Source of the DNA: Paenilisteria newyorkensis
Lineage (GTDB): Bacteria; Bacillota; Bacilli; Lactobacillales; Listeriaceae
DNA length: 64,000 bases
Direction of reading: 5' to 3'
Assembly (NCBI RefSeq): GCF_000766145.1
Contig: NZ_JNFB01000045.1
Location: 1-64,000, forward strand
Below the pieces are notes generated by a model that saw only the letters and a program-made list of their open reading frames with translations, did no database searches and was not told the DNA's origin. Made by a program: the position numbers and the translations under genes. Positions 23,980-33,980 of the stretch are shown here, piece by piece (position 1 is the first letter of the stretch; each line of letters opens with the position of its first letter).

Positions 23980-24170
23980 CTGAAAGGGCACAAACGCTCA
24001 TCTGCGTCGTTAAAGGCTGTGTTCCGATGCTCATGTACAAGTCGTACATTCCGCTTTGTTGAAGTACTTTGAAGCAAAGCGAATTAGAGCTTCAATATGC
24101 AGTGGAACGAAGTGAGGCTGCAGTCCTTTAAGGAGTCTTGCCTAGCATCTAAGCATTTGTGCCCTCTCAG
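23980..24170. repeat. Long hairpin repeat, element A
   Basis: A 190-base imperfect inverted repeat. Outer arms CTGA-A/G-AGGGCACAAA (23980-23994 with 24156-24170), then TTAAAGG/CCTTTAA, and an inner ATGTAC/GTACAT hairpin followed by TTCCGCTTTGTTG. It shares the block CTTTGAAGCAAAGCGA and CAATATGCA with element C and TCCGCTT with B. Placed just after qoxD, it could stop or attenuate transcription. Confidence 0.8.
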
Positions 24171-24260
24171 AAGGTTTGGTGGGTTATTCTGGGCTTTTTT
24201 AAGAACAAATTTTAGACCTTTGGGATGGTGATTTTTTGCTGTTCTGGGGGTTTTTTATTC

Positions 24261-24289
24261 TTGACTTTACATTTATGGCAATCTATATT
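24261..24289 (+). promoter_or_regulatory. Promoter of the arsR-type/ABC exporter operon
   Basis: TTGACT (24261-24266), 17 bases, TATATT (24284-24289). Start would be near 24296, 29 bases before the regulator's ATG; autoregulation by the ArsR-type protein is likely. Confidence 0.75.
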
Positions 24290-24324
24290 AACATAGGTCA
24301 GTATTTATGTATGGGAGGGTAGAG

Positions 24325-24636
24325 ATGGATTATGTGAGGACTTCGTTGGTGCTTAAGGCTATGGCTGATCCGAATCGGATGAAGATTATTGATTTGCTTT
24401 CGGCTGGGAGTTTGTGTGGGTGTGATGTGTTGAAACATTTTGATTTTACGCAGCCGACGCTTTCTCATCATATGAAGGCGTTGGAGAAGGCCGGGATTGT
24501 TTCGGTGACGAAGAAGAGTCAGTGGCATTATTATACGTTGCGAACGGATTTTGTGGAGGATTTTATGGGGGCGATGGCGAAATTGCTTTCTAACGATGGA
24601 CAGAATGATACGGATAAGGAGATAGTTATTACATGA
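24325..24636 (+). CDS. ArsR-family transcriptional repressor
   Basis: 103 residues from ATG 24325, which has GGAGGG seven bases upstream; the frame opens 18 bases earlier. A winged helix with LVLKAMADPNRMKIIDLL, then SLCGCDVLKHFDFTQPTLSH and MKALEKAGIVSV. The C-x-C pair sits where arsenic-sensing ArsR proteins have their cysteines, but no arsenic genes follow. Its stop overlaps the ATPase gene by four bases, so it most likely controls the ABC exporter. Inducer unknown. Confidence 0.9.
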   Translation: MDYVRTSLVLKAMADPNRMKIIDLLSAGSLCGCDVLKHFDFTQPTLSHHMKALEKAGIVSVTKKSQWHYYTLRTDFVEDFMGAMAKLLSNDGQNDTDKEIVIT

Positions 24637-25568
24637 CATATGCACTAGAAATAACAGGCTTGAAAAAAGTTTATGCGACGGGCGTTGAGGCGCTGCGTGG
24701 GATTGATTTGACGGTTGAAGAAGGGGATTTTTATGCCTTGTTGGGGCCTAATGGTGCCGGGAAATCGACGACAATCGGGATTATTACGTCGCTTGTTAAT
24801 AAGACATCGGGAAAAGTGAAGGTTTTTGATTATGATATTGATACGGATTTAGTGCGTGCGAAACAGCAGATTGGCTTGGTGCCGCAGGAGTTTAACTTTA
24901 ATCCGTTTGAGACGGTGCAGCAAATTGTGGTGAATCAGGCGGGTTATTATGGGGTTTCTCGGAAAGAGGCGTTGAAACGGAGCGAGACGTATTTGAAGCA
25001 GTCTGGTCTGTGGGAAAAGCGTGATGTGCGTGCGCGGATGCTTTCTGGTGGGATGAAGCGCCGGTTGATGATTGCGCGTGCTTTGATGCATGAGCCGCGT
25101 TTGCTGATTTTGGATGAACCGACTGCGGGTGTGGATATTGAGTTGAGACGTGAGATGTGGGATTACCTGCGAGAGTTGAATGCAGGTGGAACAACGATTA
25201 TCTTGACGACGCATTATCTGGAAGAGGCGGAAATGCTTTGCCGCAATATCGGGATTATTCAGTCGGGTGAGCTGATTGAAAATACGAGTATGAAAACTCT
25301 TTTAGGGAAATTGCAGTTTGAGACGTTTATTTTTGATTTGGCGCCTTTTGATAAGGAACCTGAGATTACGGGTTATAAGAGTTGTTTGGAGGATGATCAG
25401 ACGCTTTCTGTGGAAGTGGAGCGTGATCAGGGCGTGAACGAGTTGTTTGAGCAGCTCACGAAACAAGGGATACAGGTTCTTTCGATGCGGAATAAATCGA
25501 ATCGATTGGAAGAACTATTTTTGAAAATCACAGACGAGACACATCAAGCGGAGGGGAAACATGTTTAA
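24633..25568 (+). CDS. ABC transporter ATP-binding protein, drug/Na+ exporter type
   Basis: 311 residues. Walker A LLGPNGAGKST (about residue 40), signature LSGGMKRRLMIARAL, Walker B LLILDEPTAGVD, and the H-loop THYLEEAE. The C-terminal 80 residues are the DrrA/NatA-type extension. It pairs with the permease that starts eight bases before its end. Probably exports a drug, peptide or lipid; substrate not shown. Confidence 0.95.
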   Translation: MTYALEITGLKKVYATGVEALRGIDLTVEEGDFYALLGPNGAGKSTTIGIITSLVNKTSGKVKVFDYDIDTDLVRAKQQIGLVPQEFNFNPFETVQQIVVNQAGYYGVSRKEALKRSETYLKQSGLWEKRDVRARMLSGGMKRRLMIARALMHEPRLLILDEPTAGVDIELRREMWDYLRELNAGGTTIILTTHYLEEAEMLCRNIGIIQSGELIENTSMKTLLGKLQFETFIFDLAPFDKEPEITGYKSCLEDDQTLSVEVERDQGVNELFEQLTKQGIQVLSMRNKSNRLEELFLKITDETHQAEGKHV

Positions 25569-26331
25569 TCTTTATTTTACAGCTTTAAAAAGTTTAGCGG
25601 CTAAAGAAACGAATCGCTATATGCGGATTTGGATTCAAACCTTAGTGCCACCAGTGATTACGACATCATTGTATTTTGTTATTTTTGGAAATCTGATTGG
25701 CGGGCGAATCGGGCAGGTCGGCGGATTTTCTTATATGGAATTTATTGTACCCGGACTTATTATGATGTCTGTTATTACCAGCTCTTATTCCAATGTGTCG
25801 TCCTCGTTCTTTTCGCAGAAGTTCCAGAAAAATATTGAGGAGTTATTGATCGCGCCAGTGCCGACACACGTGATTATCTGGGGCTTTGTCCTCGGCGGAA
25901 TCGGCAGAAGTATTCTCGTTGGGGCGCTAGTCACAATGGTTTCGCTGTTCTTTGTGCCGCTGCATGTGCATTCATGGTTATTGGTCATCATTACACTGCT
26001 CATGACGGCGATTTTATTCTCGTTAGCGGGGCTATTGAACGGGATTTTCGCGCAGTCTTTTGATGATGTGTCGATTATACCGACGTTCGTTTTGCAGCCA
26101 TTGACGTATCTTGGTGGCGTATTTTATGCAATCTCGATGCTACCACCATTTTGGCAAGCCGTTTCAAAAGTCAATCCGATTGTGTATATGATTTCAGGAT
26201 TCCGGTTCGGCTTTCTTGGAAAAACAGATATTTCGGTCTTGTGGTCGATGGCGATTTTGATCCTGTTTATCGTGGTGCTTTATGCGATTTGCTGGTATCT
26301 GATTGATAGAGGTCGGGGATTGAGAAGCTAA
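25561..26331 (+). CDS. ABC-2 type transporter permease
   Basis: 256 residues with six membrane helices and the ABC-2 signature near FQPLTYLGGVFYAISMLPPF-like residues 180-200. Typical of single-permease exporters of the DrrB/NodJ type. Last gene of the operon, followed at once by a terminator. Confidence 0.95.
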   Translation: MFNLYFTALKSLAAKETNRYMRIWIQTLVPPVITTSLYFVIFGNLIGGRIGQVGGFSYMEFIVPGLIMMSVITSSYSNVSSSFFSQKFQKNIEELLIAPVPTHVIIWGFVLGGIGRSILVGALVTMVSLFFVPLHVHSWLLVIITLLMTAILFSLAGLLNGIFAQSFDDVSIIPTFVLQPLTYLGGVFYAISMLPPFWQAVSKVNPIVYMISGFRFGFLGKTDISVLWSMAILILFIVVLYAICWYLIDRGRGLRS

Positions 26332-26343
26332 TTATTAAAAAAA

Positions 26344-26382
26344 GACTGTAAACATGATGTCAAATGTTTACAGTCCTTTTTT
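26344..26382. terminator. Bidirectional terminator between exporter and DeoR regulator
   Basis: GACTGTAAACA (26344-26354) and TGTTTACAGTC (26365-26375) are perfectly paired, with A-run to the left and T-run to the right; it serves both converging genes. Confidence 0.9.
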
Positions 26383-26383
26383 G

Positions 26384-27148
26384 TTAGTAAATCAGTGTTA
26401 CCTCTTTTTCCTTCAAAAATTGTTGCCATTCGTGCGTTGGTTCTTGGTCGGTGATGAGGTAGTCGATTTCTGAGATGTCGACTATTTTGATGAAGGCGTT
26501 TTTGTCGAATTTAGAGGAATCAGCTACTAGTATCACTTTGTTAGCGCGCTTTAGCATGTGGTTTTTGATTTCGGCTTCGGGCTCGTTGGAATCTGTGATG
26601 CCGTTTTCCATGGAGAGGCCTTTGCAGCTGATGATTGCGTAATCCACGAAATAGCGGCTGATTGTGTTGGCTGCGTCGGAACCGATGAGTGAGTTGGACT
26701 TGGTGCGCAGGGTTCCGCCGGTCAGAATGAGGTGTACTTTGAACTTGGCGAGTAATTCTACTGCCGTGATCGAGTTGGTAATGATGGTGAGATTCTCTTT
26801 TTCGCGGACGAGCAGGTTCAGCGCTTCGAAAACGGTGGAACTCGTGTCTGCAATGAGGGAATCGCCGGTCTTGATGAGTGATGTTGTTTTTGTTGCGATG
26901 TTCTTCTTTTCTTCGACGTTGATGACGTTTCTTGTTGCGTACGGTAAGTCTTCGTTCGTGTGTTGGCTGAGTGTTGCGCCGCCGTAACTGCGATCCACGA
27001 TGCCTTCTTTCTCCAACTTGTCTAGGTCGCGTCGAATCGTTTCTTCGGATACATTGAAAATTTTAGCTAGTTGGGATACGTGGACTTTCTTGTTTTTCTT
27101 TATTTCTGATAGTATTTTGTCTTTTCGCTCGAAAGCAAGCATTTTCAT
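26384..27148 (-). CDS. DeoR-family regulator, divergent from the rhamnose operon
   Basis: 254 residues from ATG 27148 (MKMLAFERKDKIL), preceded by AAGGATG; an ATG six bases further is also possible, and the frame is open to 27226 without ribosome site. The DeoR helix-turn-helix (VHVSQLAKIFNVSEETIRRD, then KEGIVDRSYGGA) is followed by the DeoRC sugar-phosphate sensor domain (TSSTVFEAL, TNSITAVELL, LTGGTLR, GSDAA). It diverges from rhaB over about 170 bases and is the likely regulator of rhamnose use. L. monocytogenes uses an AraC-type protein at this place, so this is a different solution if the inference holds. Confidence 0.9.
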   Translation of the reverse strand: MKMLAFERKDKILSEIKKNKKVHVSQLAKIFNVSEETIRRDLDKLEKEGIVDRSYGGATLSQHTNEDLPYATRNVINVEEKKNIATKTTSLIKTGDSLIADTSSTVFEALNLLVREKENLTIITNSITAVELLAKFKVHLILTGGTLRTKSNSLIGSDAANTISRYFVDYAIISCKGLSMENGITDSNEPEAEIKNHMLKRANKVILVADSSKFDKNAFIKIVDISEIDYLITDQEPTHEWQQFLKEKEVTLIY

Positions 27149-27253
27149 CACATCCTTGTCTCTTTCATTGTAAACAATGGGACATTTACAAGCAAGTTTT
27201 AATTGAAAACCACATAAAAACAACATAAAACTACAAAATAATAAATAAAAATG

Positions 27254-27282
27254 TTGACTTAGTGACGGATTCGGTGTATTCT
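27254..27282 (+). promoter_or_regulatory. Promoter of the rhamnose operon
   Basis: TTGACT (27254-27259), 17 bases, TATTCT (27277-27282), ending 37 bases before the rhaB start. Confidence 0.75.
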
Positions 27283-27319
27283 TGGTTTATAAAATAAAAG
27301 TGTGAAGGAGGAGGAGCTT

Positions 27320-28780
27320 TTGAAACATGTGGCTGTGGATGTTGGCGCATCGAGTGGGCGTCTGCTTATGGGCGAGCTAGTGAATGGGACGATTGAGCTG
27401 ACAGAGATTCACCGTTTTAAAAATGGTTTCACGGAAGTTGATGGTCATTGTGTATGGAATATTGATCATATTTTCACAAATATATTGCTTGGCTTGGAGA
27501 AATTGAAGAAAACTGGTGTCACACGTTGCACGTTGGGGATTGATACGTGGGCGGTGGACTATTGTTTGGTGGGCGAAGAAGGAAAGCGGTTACACGAGGT
27601 GGTTAGTTATCGTGATAAGCGGACGGATTGTGCGATGGATGCGGTTTTGGCGGAGGTGCCGGCTGCGGATATTTATGCGAAAACTGGGATTCAGTTTTTG
27701 CAGTTTAATTCGTTGTATCAGTTGTATGTGGAGGATGCGGGATTGAAGGCGCGGACAGATGCGGTCATGATGGTGCCGGATTATTTGGGGTATTTGTTGA
27801 CTGGTGAGCGTGTGACGGAGGTTACGAATGCTTCTTCTACGCAAATGTTGCATTTACATACGAAACAGTTTGATGTGGATTTGTTGGATTTAGTGGGATT
27901 GGATGCTGGGCAGTTTGCGCGGTTTGTGAAGCCGGGTGAGATGTTGGGCAAGATTTCGGCGGAATGGCATGAGCAATATGACTTGCCGGATTGTGATGTG
28001 ATTGCGGTTGCGACGCATGATACGGCTTCGGCGGTGCTTGGTGCGCCTGGTGTTGGTGATGATTGGGCGTTCTTGTCGAGCGGGACGTGGTCACTTCTTG
28101 GAGCGGAGTTGGAGAGTCCGATTAATAGCGCAGAGGCGTTTGCGGCGAATTACACGAATGAGTGGGGCGCGTATGATACGTTTCGTTTCTTGAAAAATAT
28201 CATGGGGCTGTGGCTCATTCAAGAGGTCGCGCGGATGCAGGATTATGCGTATAGTTATGCAGAACTTGCGGAATTGGCGGCGCGTGAGGAGGCGTTTGGA
28301 GTTTTGATTGGGGTGGATGATCATCGCTTTTTAAACCCGACGGATATGATTGCGGAGATTCAGGCGTATTGTATGGAGACGGGACAGGAGATTCCACGAA
28401 CACCGGGCAAATTGGCGCGTGTTATTTATGATAGTTTGGCGATTCAGTATGCGATTCAGATTGAGCAGTTGCAGGCGCTGACGGGTCAGGAAATCAGGCA
28501 TCTTCATATTATTGGTGGCGGCGCTAACATTGCGATTTTGAATCAGTTGACGGCGGATTTGACTGGGATTACGGTGCATGCGGGGCCAACTGAGGCGACT
28601 GGGCTGGGGAATTTGGCGGTGCAGTTGATTGCGAGTGGTGAGGCCAAGGATATTACGGCGGTTCGGGAGTTGATTCGCAGGTCGACGCCGATGACGACGT
28701 ATACGCCGGGTGATGGTGTGAACATGATGGAAATTCGAGCAAAGTACAAAAATATATCTGGGAAACAGGAGGCTTTTTAA
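27320..28780 (+). CDS. rhaB: L-rhamnulokinase
   Basis: Phosphorylates L-rhamnulose at carbon 1. FGGY kinase of 486 residues. It starts at TTG 27320 (MKHVAVDVGASSGRLL), which has GGAGGAGGAG just upstream; the frame's GTG 27302 lies before that site. Further signs are GIDTWAVDYCLV, ATHDTASAVLGAP and the ATP-site IIGGGANIAILNQLTAD, all characteristic of RhaB. First gene of rhaBADM-permease-fucO; rhaA begins immediately after its stop. Confidence 0.97.
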   Translation: MKHVAVDVGASSGRLLMGELVNGTIELTEIHRFKNGFTEVDGHCVWNIDHIFTNILLGLEKLKKTGVTRCTLGIDTWAVDYCLVGEEGKRLHEVVSYRDKRTDCAMDAVLAEVPAADIYAKTGIQFLQFNSLYQLYVEDAGLKARTDAVMMVPDYLGYLLTGERVTEVTNASSTQMLHLHTKQFDVDLLDLVGLDAGQFARFVKPGEMLGKISAEWHEQYDLPDCDVIAVATHDTASAVLGAPGVGDDWAFLSSGTWSLLGAELESPINSAEAFAANYTNEWGAYDTFRFLKNIMGLWLIQEVARMQDYAYSYAELAELAAREEAFGVLIGVDDHRFLNPTDMIAEIQAYCMETGQEIPRTPGKLARVIYDSLAIQYAIQIEQLQALTGQEIRHLHIIGGGANIAILNQLTADLTGITVHAGPTEATGLGNLAVQLIASGEAKDITAVRELIRRSTPMTTYTPGDGVNMMEIRAKYKNISGKQEAF

Positions 28781-30064
28781 ATGGGAAACGAGAAATTACA
28801 ACAGCAGTATGCGTGGGCAAAAGAGGAATATGCGAAGTATGGCGTGAATGTGGATGATGTTTTGAAACGGTTGGCGGATGTGAAAATTTCGATGCATTGT
28901 TGGCAAGGGGATGATGTGACGGGGTTTATGAATCCTGATCAGGAGTTGACGGGCGGGATTTCGGTGACGGGGAATTATCCGGGTGCGGCGCATACGCCAG
29001 AGCAGTTACGCCAAGATTTGGAGAAGGCTTTCTCGCTGATTCCTGGAAAACATAAGGTGAATCTGCATGCGATGTATGTGGATACGGATGGAAAAGTGGA
29101 TTTGGATGAGATTGAGCCGGCGCATTATGCGAAATGGGTGGACTGGGCGAAGGAGCAGGGATTGGGTTTGGATTTCAATCCCACATTTTTCTCACATCCT
29201 AACTCGGAAGATGGTTTTACGCTGAGTCATCCGGATAAGAAGATTCGTGATTTTTGGATTGAGCATGGGAAACGGGCTAGGAAGGTTGCGGCTTATTTTG
29301 GTGAAGAGTTAGGGCAAACTTCGGTCAATAATTTCTGGGTTCCTGATGGTTTCAAGGATAACCCAATTGATCGTTTGGCGCCGCGTAAGCGTTTGATGGA
29401 GTCGCTGGATACGATTTTTGCGGAGGAGTTGGACCGGAAATATACGCTGGACGCGGTGGAAAGTAAGCTGTTCGGACTTGGCGCTGAGGCTTATACGGTC
29501 GGATCGCACGAGTTTTATATGGGATACGGGATTACGCGGAATAAGTTGATTTGTATGGACGCTGGACATTTCCACCCGACGGAAGTGATTTCGAACAAGT
29601 TGTCATCGTTATCTTTGTTTAGTGAGGGAATTCTGTTGCATGTGAGTCGTCCGGTGCGTTGGGATAGCGACCATGTGGTGATTATGGATGATGAATTGCA
29701 GGAAATCGGGCGCGAGCTGGTTCGCAATGACTTACTTGGCAAAACGCATATTGGGTTGGATTTCTTTGATGCAACAATTAATCGCGTGGCGGCGTGGGTT
29801 ATTGGGACGCGAAACACGTTGAAATCGCTTTTAAAAGCAATGCTTGAGCCGACGGAATATCTTCGCAAAATTGAATTGGATGGCGATTATACGACGCGTT
29901 TAGCGCTGACAGAGGAATTGAAGGACTTTCCTTTTACAGCGGTTTGGGACTATTATTGCGAGACGCAAAACGTTCCAGTTCGCGAGGCTTGGTTAAAAGA
30001 AGTGAAGGATTATGAAGAAAAAGTTTTGGTAAAACGGTCTGAGGAGGCAATTGGAATTGAGTAA
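28781..30064 (+). CDS. rhaA: L-rhamnose isomerase
   Basis: Converts L-rhamnose to L-rhamnulose. 427 residues, close to the 419 of E. coli RhaA, with the metal-binding residues around [28 protein letters not shown] and RWDSDHVV. Its start codon is directly behind the rhaB stop and AGGAGG lies ten bases upstream. It overlaps rhaD by eight bases. Confidence 0.97.
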   Translation: MGNEKLQQQYAWAKEEYAKYGVNVDDVLKRLADVKISMHCWQGDDVTGFMNPDQELTGGISVTGNYPGAAHTPEQLRQDLEKAFSLIPGKHKVNLHAMYVDTDGKVDLDEIEPAHYAKWVDWAKEQGLGLDFNPTFFSHPNSEDGFTLSHPDKKIRDFWIEHGKRARKVAAYFGEELGQTSVNNFWVPDGFKDNPIDRLAPRKRLMESLDTIFAEELDRKYTLDAVESKLFGLGAEAYTVGSHEFYMGYGITRNKLICMDAGHFHPTEVISNKLSSLSLFSEGILLHVSRPVRWDSDHVVIMDDELQEIGRELVRNDLLGKTHIGLDFFDATINRVAAWVIGTRNTLKSLLKAMLEPTEYLRKIELDGDYTTRLALTEELKDFPFTAVWDYYCETQNVPVREAWLKEVKDYEEKVLVKRSEEAIGIE

Positions 30065-30887
30065 AGATGTTGTAGCAGCACCATTTGTACAGGAAATGAT
30101 GAAGGTAACGGCGAATTTATATCGTCTAGGTTGGGATGAGAGAAATGGCGGGAATATTAGTTATCTGCTGACGGAAGCAGAGGTTGGTGCATTTATTAAT
30201 CCGAACCAAGTGATTCGCACAATTCCGATGATTTTTGACGCAACCGAGCTTGCGGGGAAATATTTTATCGTGACGGGTTCTGGGAAGTATTTCAAAAATG
30301 TGATTGATGCGCCGGATGTGAATCTTGGTATTATACGTGTTGCCGAGACGGGTGATAGTGTTGAGTTACTTTGGGGCTTAACGGATGGCGGTGTGCCAAC
30401 GAGTGAGCTGCCGGCACATTTTATGAGCCACATTGAACGCCTGAAAATTGATCCGGAGCACCGTATTATTATGCATAATCATGCGACGAATATTATCGCG
30501 ATGACATTTACGCATTCGCTTGAGGAACGTGATTTCACGCGAACTTTATGGCAAATGTGCACGGAATGTATCGTAGTTTTCCCAGAAGGTGTTGGGATTT
30601 TGCCGTGGATGGTGCCTGGGACGGACGCGATTGGGATGGCTACGGCTGCGAAAATGCGCGAATTCCGATTGGTTATTTGGCCACATCACGGGATTTTCGG
30701 AGCGGGAAGCACGATGGACGAAGTGTTTGGCTTGATTGAAACGGCTGAAAAAGCTGCGGAAGTTTATACGTTGGTTCAAGCGCAAGGCGGCGCGCGACAA
30801 ACGATTACGGACCAACAATTACAAGATTTAGCGGATGCATTTGGTGTGACTGCGAAATCGGGATATTTACAAATAGGCGTTAAGTAA
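30057..30887 (+). CDS. rhaD: Rhamnulose-1-phosphate aldolase
   Basis: Class II aldolase giving dihydroxyacetone phosphate and L-lactaldehyde. 276 residues; TTG 30057 has GAGGAGG nine bases upstream, whereas TTG 30051 is too close. Zinc ligands are in IIMHNHATN and [21 protein letters not shown] is the typical family start. Followed by long-hairpin element B, which separates it from the second half of the operon. Confidence 0.97.
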   Translation: MSKDVVAAPFVQEMMKVTANLYRLGWDERNGGNISYLLTEAEVGAFINPNQVIRTIPMIFDATELAGKYFIVTGSGKYFKNVIDAPDVNLGIIRVAETGDSVELLWGLTDGGVPTSELPAHFMSHIERLKIDPEHRIIMHNHATNIIAMTFTHSLEERDFTRTLWQMCTECIVVFPEGVGILPWMVPGTDAIGMATAAKMREFRLVIWPHHGIFGAGSTMDEVFGLIETAEKAAEVYTLVQAQGGARQTITDQQLQDLADAFGVTAKSGYLQIGVK

Positions 30888-30900
30888 ATTTTACAGGTCT

Positions 30901-31065
30901 GGGGCATAATCTAGATAAATCGGCGACAAGCGCTCGTATTACATTAATTTGGCGGACTTCCGGTTCTCACATACTCAAGTATGCTCCGCTTCCGGATTCC
31001 ACCAAATTAATGTAATACAAACGCTTTCACTCGATTTGTGTAAGGCGTAATTTACTTCTTACCCC
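30901..31065. repeat. Long hairpin repeat, element B, inside the rhamnose operon
   Basis: Perfect 17-bp arms GTATTACATTAATTTGG (30936-30952) and its complement (31002-31018) around CGGACTTCCGG- and CATACT/AGTATG-type inner hairpins; weaker outer pairing of AAATCGGCGACAAGCG with CGCTTTCACTCGATTT. The outer blocks recur in element C. It may attenuate or process the rha mRNA between rhaD and rhaM. Confidence 0.85.
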
Positions 31066-31136
31066 TAAATATGGGTCAAGAGGAACTGTCTTGCTTTGAG
31101 TTATACCTCAGTCTCTAATATAGGAGGAGTCGCAAC

Positions 31137-31451
31137 ATGGAAAGAATCGCATCGATTATGTACTTAAAAGATGGTTTTTCGGAGGAATATAAGGCGAGAC
31201 ACGATGATTTATGGCCGGAAATGGAGCAAGCCTTGAAGGAACACGGCGCACAGAACTATTCGATTTTTCTGGATGATAATACACACGTTTTGTTCGCGTA
31301 CTTAGAAGTGGAAAATAGAGAAAAATACGACAAAATTGCAGAGACTGAAATTTGCAAAAAATGGTGGGCGTATATGGAGCCATTGATGGAAACGAATGAG
31401 GATAACAGCCCAGTTTCGAAAAATCTAACATCTGTTTTTTATCTCGCGTAA
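31137..31451 (+). CDS. rhaM: L-rhamnose mutarotase
   Basis: Interconverts alpha and beta anomers of L-rhamnose. 104 residues, the standard length; the catalytic-site residues are seen in the segment [14 protein letters not shown] (His) and in the tryptophan pair [16 protein letters not shown] is nine bases before the ATG. Belongs to the rha operon after element B. Confidence 0.97.
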   Translation: MERIASIMYLKDGFSEEYKARHDDLWPEMEQALKEHGAQNYSIFLDDNTHVLFAYLEVENREKYDKIAETEICKKWWAYMEPLMETNEDNSPVSKNLTSVFYLA

Positions 31452-31472
31452 CATAAAAAAGGAGGAAAAAGT

Positions 31473-32777
31473 ATGGCGAATGCAGGTAAAGGAAGTTTAA
31501 AAGCCACTCTAACTGTGTCGATGTCCAATTTTTTGGAGGCTGGATCGATCGTTGCGGCGGCTGGGGGACTGACATTGTGGGTAAATTATTTGAATCTATC
31601 GGATGCGTCTGTTGGGTTGCTTGGCGCGGTTAGTGCGAATGGTTTCGGATCGGCGGTCGGTGCCTTTATTGGTGGAGCTTTGGTTGATAAATATGGGCGG
31701 AAATTCATCTATAAATATGATTTAATTGTGTATATGATTGGTGTCCTTTTGATAGCGCTGTCAATGAATTTCGGCATGCTATTGACGGGATACATCATTA
31801 CGGGGATAGCGGTCGGGGCGGCGATTCCAGCGGCTTGGACGTATATCGCGGAGGAAGCGCCGGCAAAAGATCGGGCGGCACATGTTGGTTATGGGCAGTT
31901 GGCTTGGTCGGTAGGTCCTGCGGTAATGCTGTTTTTGGCGGTATTAATGGCACCACTTGGCTTGTTAGGAAGTCGGATTATCTTCGGAATGTTGTTTGTA
32001 ATCGCTCTCATAACGTGGGTTTTACAGCAGCAAATTAATGAATCGACCGTTTGGGAAGATCAGAAGAAAGAGGACGCAAAAGCTGAGAATATGGGTAAAA
32101 AAGTCTCGATTAAGGAGTTATTTACGATTAAGGCGAACCGAAAAGCGATTACGCTCGTGCTTGGTATCTACTTTTTCTGGAATTTGGTTGCAGGTGTGAT
32201 GGGCTATTTCATGCCGTATATTTATCAGGTTGTTGGCGGTTTGACGTCGGCGCACGCGAACTTGTTACAAGGGACGCTGTGGGTGTTCACGATTCTTTCG
32301 ACGTACTTTGTCTTTATTAAATTGGGCGATAAGATGAATCGTAAATTGTTGTTCGGAATCGGTGCTGTGATGGGAATTGTGGCATGGATTATCTTGACGT
32401 TTGGTTCGATGGGAATGACGGAATTGTTGCTATTCATTATTTTGTGGGGTGTTGCAGCTGGTTTTGGAGCGCAAGCGTTCTACGGATTGTGGGCTGGTGA
32501 ACTTTTCAAAACGCAATATCGAGCAAAAGTGCAAGGCATGATGTTTGGATTGGTGCGGGTTGGTGTTGGTTTGATTTCGCTAGTCGTGCCGGCGATGATT
32601 ACCTTCTTAGGATTCAAAGCGGCAGGCGTCGTGATGATTATTTTCCTTGTGATTCACTTGATTATCGGTCTTATTTTGGCGCCGGAAACGCGTGGTAAGA
32701 CGCTGAAGGAGATCGAGGAAGAGCGATATGGTCCGGAAGAAAACAGCATGATCGAGGAGGAACAATTAGATGGTTAA
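31473..32777 (+). CDS. MFS sugar porter, probable rhamnose permease
   Basis: 434 residues with 12 predicted membrane helices. Sugar-porter signatures are present: GGALVDKYGRKFIYKYD after helix 2 and APETRGKTLKEIEEE after helix 12. Position between rhaM and fucO points to L-rhamnose (or a related deoxy sugar) with proton symport. AGGAGG precedes the ATG. It overlaps fucO by eight bases. Confidence 0.92.
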   Translation: MANAGKGSLKATLTVSMSNFLEAGSIVAAAGGLTLWVNYLNLSDASVGLLGAVSANGFGSAVGAFIGGALVDKYGRKFIYKYDLIVYMIGVLLIALSMNFGMLLTGYIITGIAVGAAIPAAWTYIAEEAPAKDRAAHVGYGQLAWSVGPAVMLFLAVLMAPLGLLGSRIIFGMLFVIALITWVLQQQINESTVWEDQKKEDAKAENMGKKVSIKELFTIKANRKAITLVLGIYFFWNLVAGVMGYFMPYIYQVVGGLTSAHANLLQGTLWVFTILSTYFVFIKLGDKMNRKLLFGIGAVMGIVAWIILTFGSMGMTELLLFIILWGVAAGFGAQAFYGLWAGELFKTQYRAKVQGMMFGLVRVGVGLISLVVPAMITFLGFKAAGVVMIIFLVIHLIIGLILAPETRGKTLKEIEEERYGPEENSMIEEEQLDG

Positions 32778-33924
32778 CAGAATGATTTTGAATCAAACTT
32801 CTTATTTTGGCGCGGGTTCGATAGGGAAAATCACGGATGAGGTCAGAAAATCGGCTTTTCAAAAAGCGTTTATCGTGACGGATAAGGCTTTGGTGGAGCA
32901 CGGAATCGCGCAAAAAGTGACGGCGTTATTGGACGCGGAACAGCTTCCATACGAGGTTTTTGATGGCTCGATTCCCAATCCGACGATCGCGGTTGTGAAA
33001 GCAGGACTCGCCGCGTTCCAACAATCAGGCGCGGATTACATCATCGCGATTGGCGGTGGCTCCCCGATTGATACGGCAAAAGCGATTGGGATTATTGCGA
33101 CGAATCCGACGTTTAGCGATGTGCGAAGCTTGGAGGGTGAGGCAGATACGACGCAGGCTAGCGTTCCAATTTTTGCAGTGCCAACGACTTCGGGAACGGC
33201 GGCGGAAGTGACGATAAATTACGTGATCACGGATGAGGAGCGGCAGCGCAAGTTCGTTTGTGTGGACCCGCATGACATTCCGCTCGTGGCGTTTGTGGAC
33301 AGCGATATGATGATGTCGATGCCGAAATCTCTTTGTGCTGCAACGGGTATGGACGCTTTGACGCATGCTATCGAAGGCTATATCACGAACGCGGCTTGGG
33401 AATTGACCGATATGCTACACTTAAAAGCAATCAAAATCATCGTGGGATCGCTGCGTTCATCGGTGAAAGGTGATGCGGCAGGACGCGAAAAAATGGCATT
33501 AGGTCAGTACATCGCAGGAATGGGATTCTCCAATGTTGGTTTAGGTCTCGTGCACGGCATGGCGCATCCGCTCGGGGCTTGGTACGACACGCCTCATGGG
33601 GTTGCGAACGCGATTATTTTGCCGACCGTCATGGAATACAATGCGGCGTATACAAGCGAAAAATATCGTGATATCGCCGAGGCCATGGGTGTTGTTGGCA
33701 CCGAATCGATGTCGCTTGATGAAGCCCGAAAAGCAGCTGTCCGAGCGGTTGCTGAGCTTTCCAAAGATGTCGGAATTCCGAGTTCACTGAGCGAGGTCGG
33801 CGTCAAAGAGCAAGATTTAGAAGCGCTCGCCAAAGATACCCTGGCTGACGTGTGTACTGGCGGGAATCCGCGGACAACGAATGCTGAAGAAATCCTAACA
33901 TTATATAAGAAACTACTTTATTAA
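32770..33924 (+). CDS. fucO: Lactaldehyde reductase (iron-containing alcohol dehydrogenase)
   Basis: Reduces L-lactaldehyde to 1,2-propanediol with NADH, regenerating NAD under anaerobic rhamnose use. 384 residues, group III ADH. Visible: nucleotide-binding AIGGGSPIDTAKAIG, PTTSGTAAEVT and the iron ligands in GMDALTHAIEGY and GLVHGMAHPLGAWYDTPHGVAN. CGAGGAGG precedes the ATG within the end of the permease gene. Last gene of the operon; the LhrC-like RNA follows. Confidence 0.95.
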   Translation: MVNRMILNQTSYFGAGSIGKITDEVRKSAFQKAFIVTDKALVEHGIAQKVTALLDAEQLPYEVFDGSIPNPTIAVVKAGLAAFQQSGADYIIAIGGGSPIDTAKAIGIIATNPTFSDVRSLEGEADTTQASVPIFAVPTTSGTAAEVTINYVITDEERQRKFVCVDPHDIPLVAFVDSDMMMSMPKSLCAATGMDALTHAIEGYITNAAWELTDMLHLKAIKIIVGSLRSSVKGDAAGREKMALGQYIAGMGFSNVGLGLVHGMAHPLGAWYDTPHGVANAIILPTVMEYNAAYTSEKYRDIAEAMGVVGTESMSLDEARKAAVRAVAELSKDVGIPSSLSEVGVKEQDLEALAKDTLADVCTGGNPRTTNAEEILTLYKKLLY

Positions 33925-33980
33925 CAAAAATTTCACATTTTCATCTTAAAAAATTCATGACTGTCCTGTAATATAGGTTT

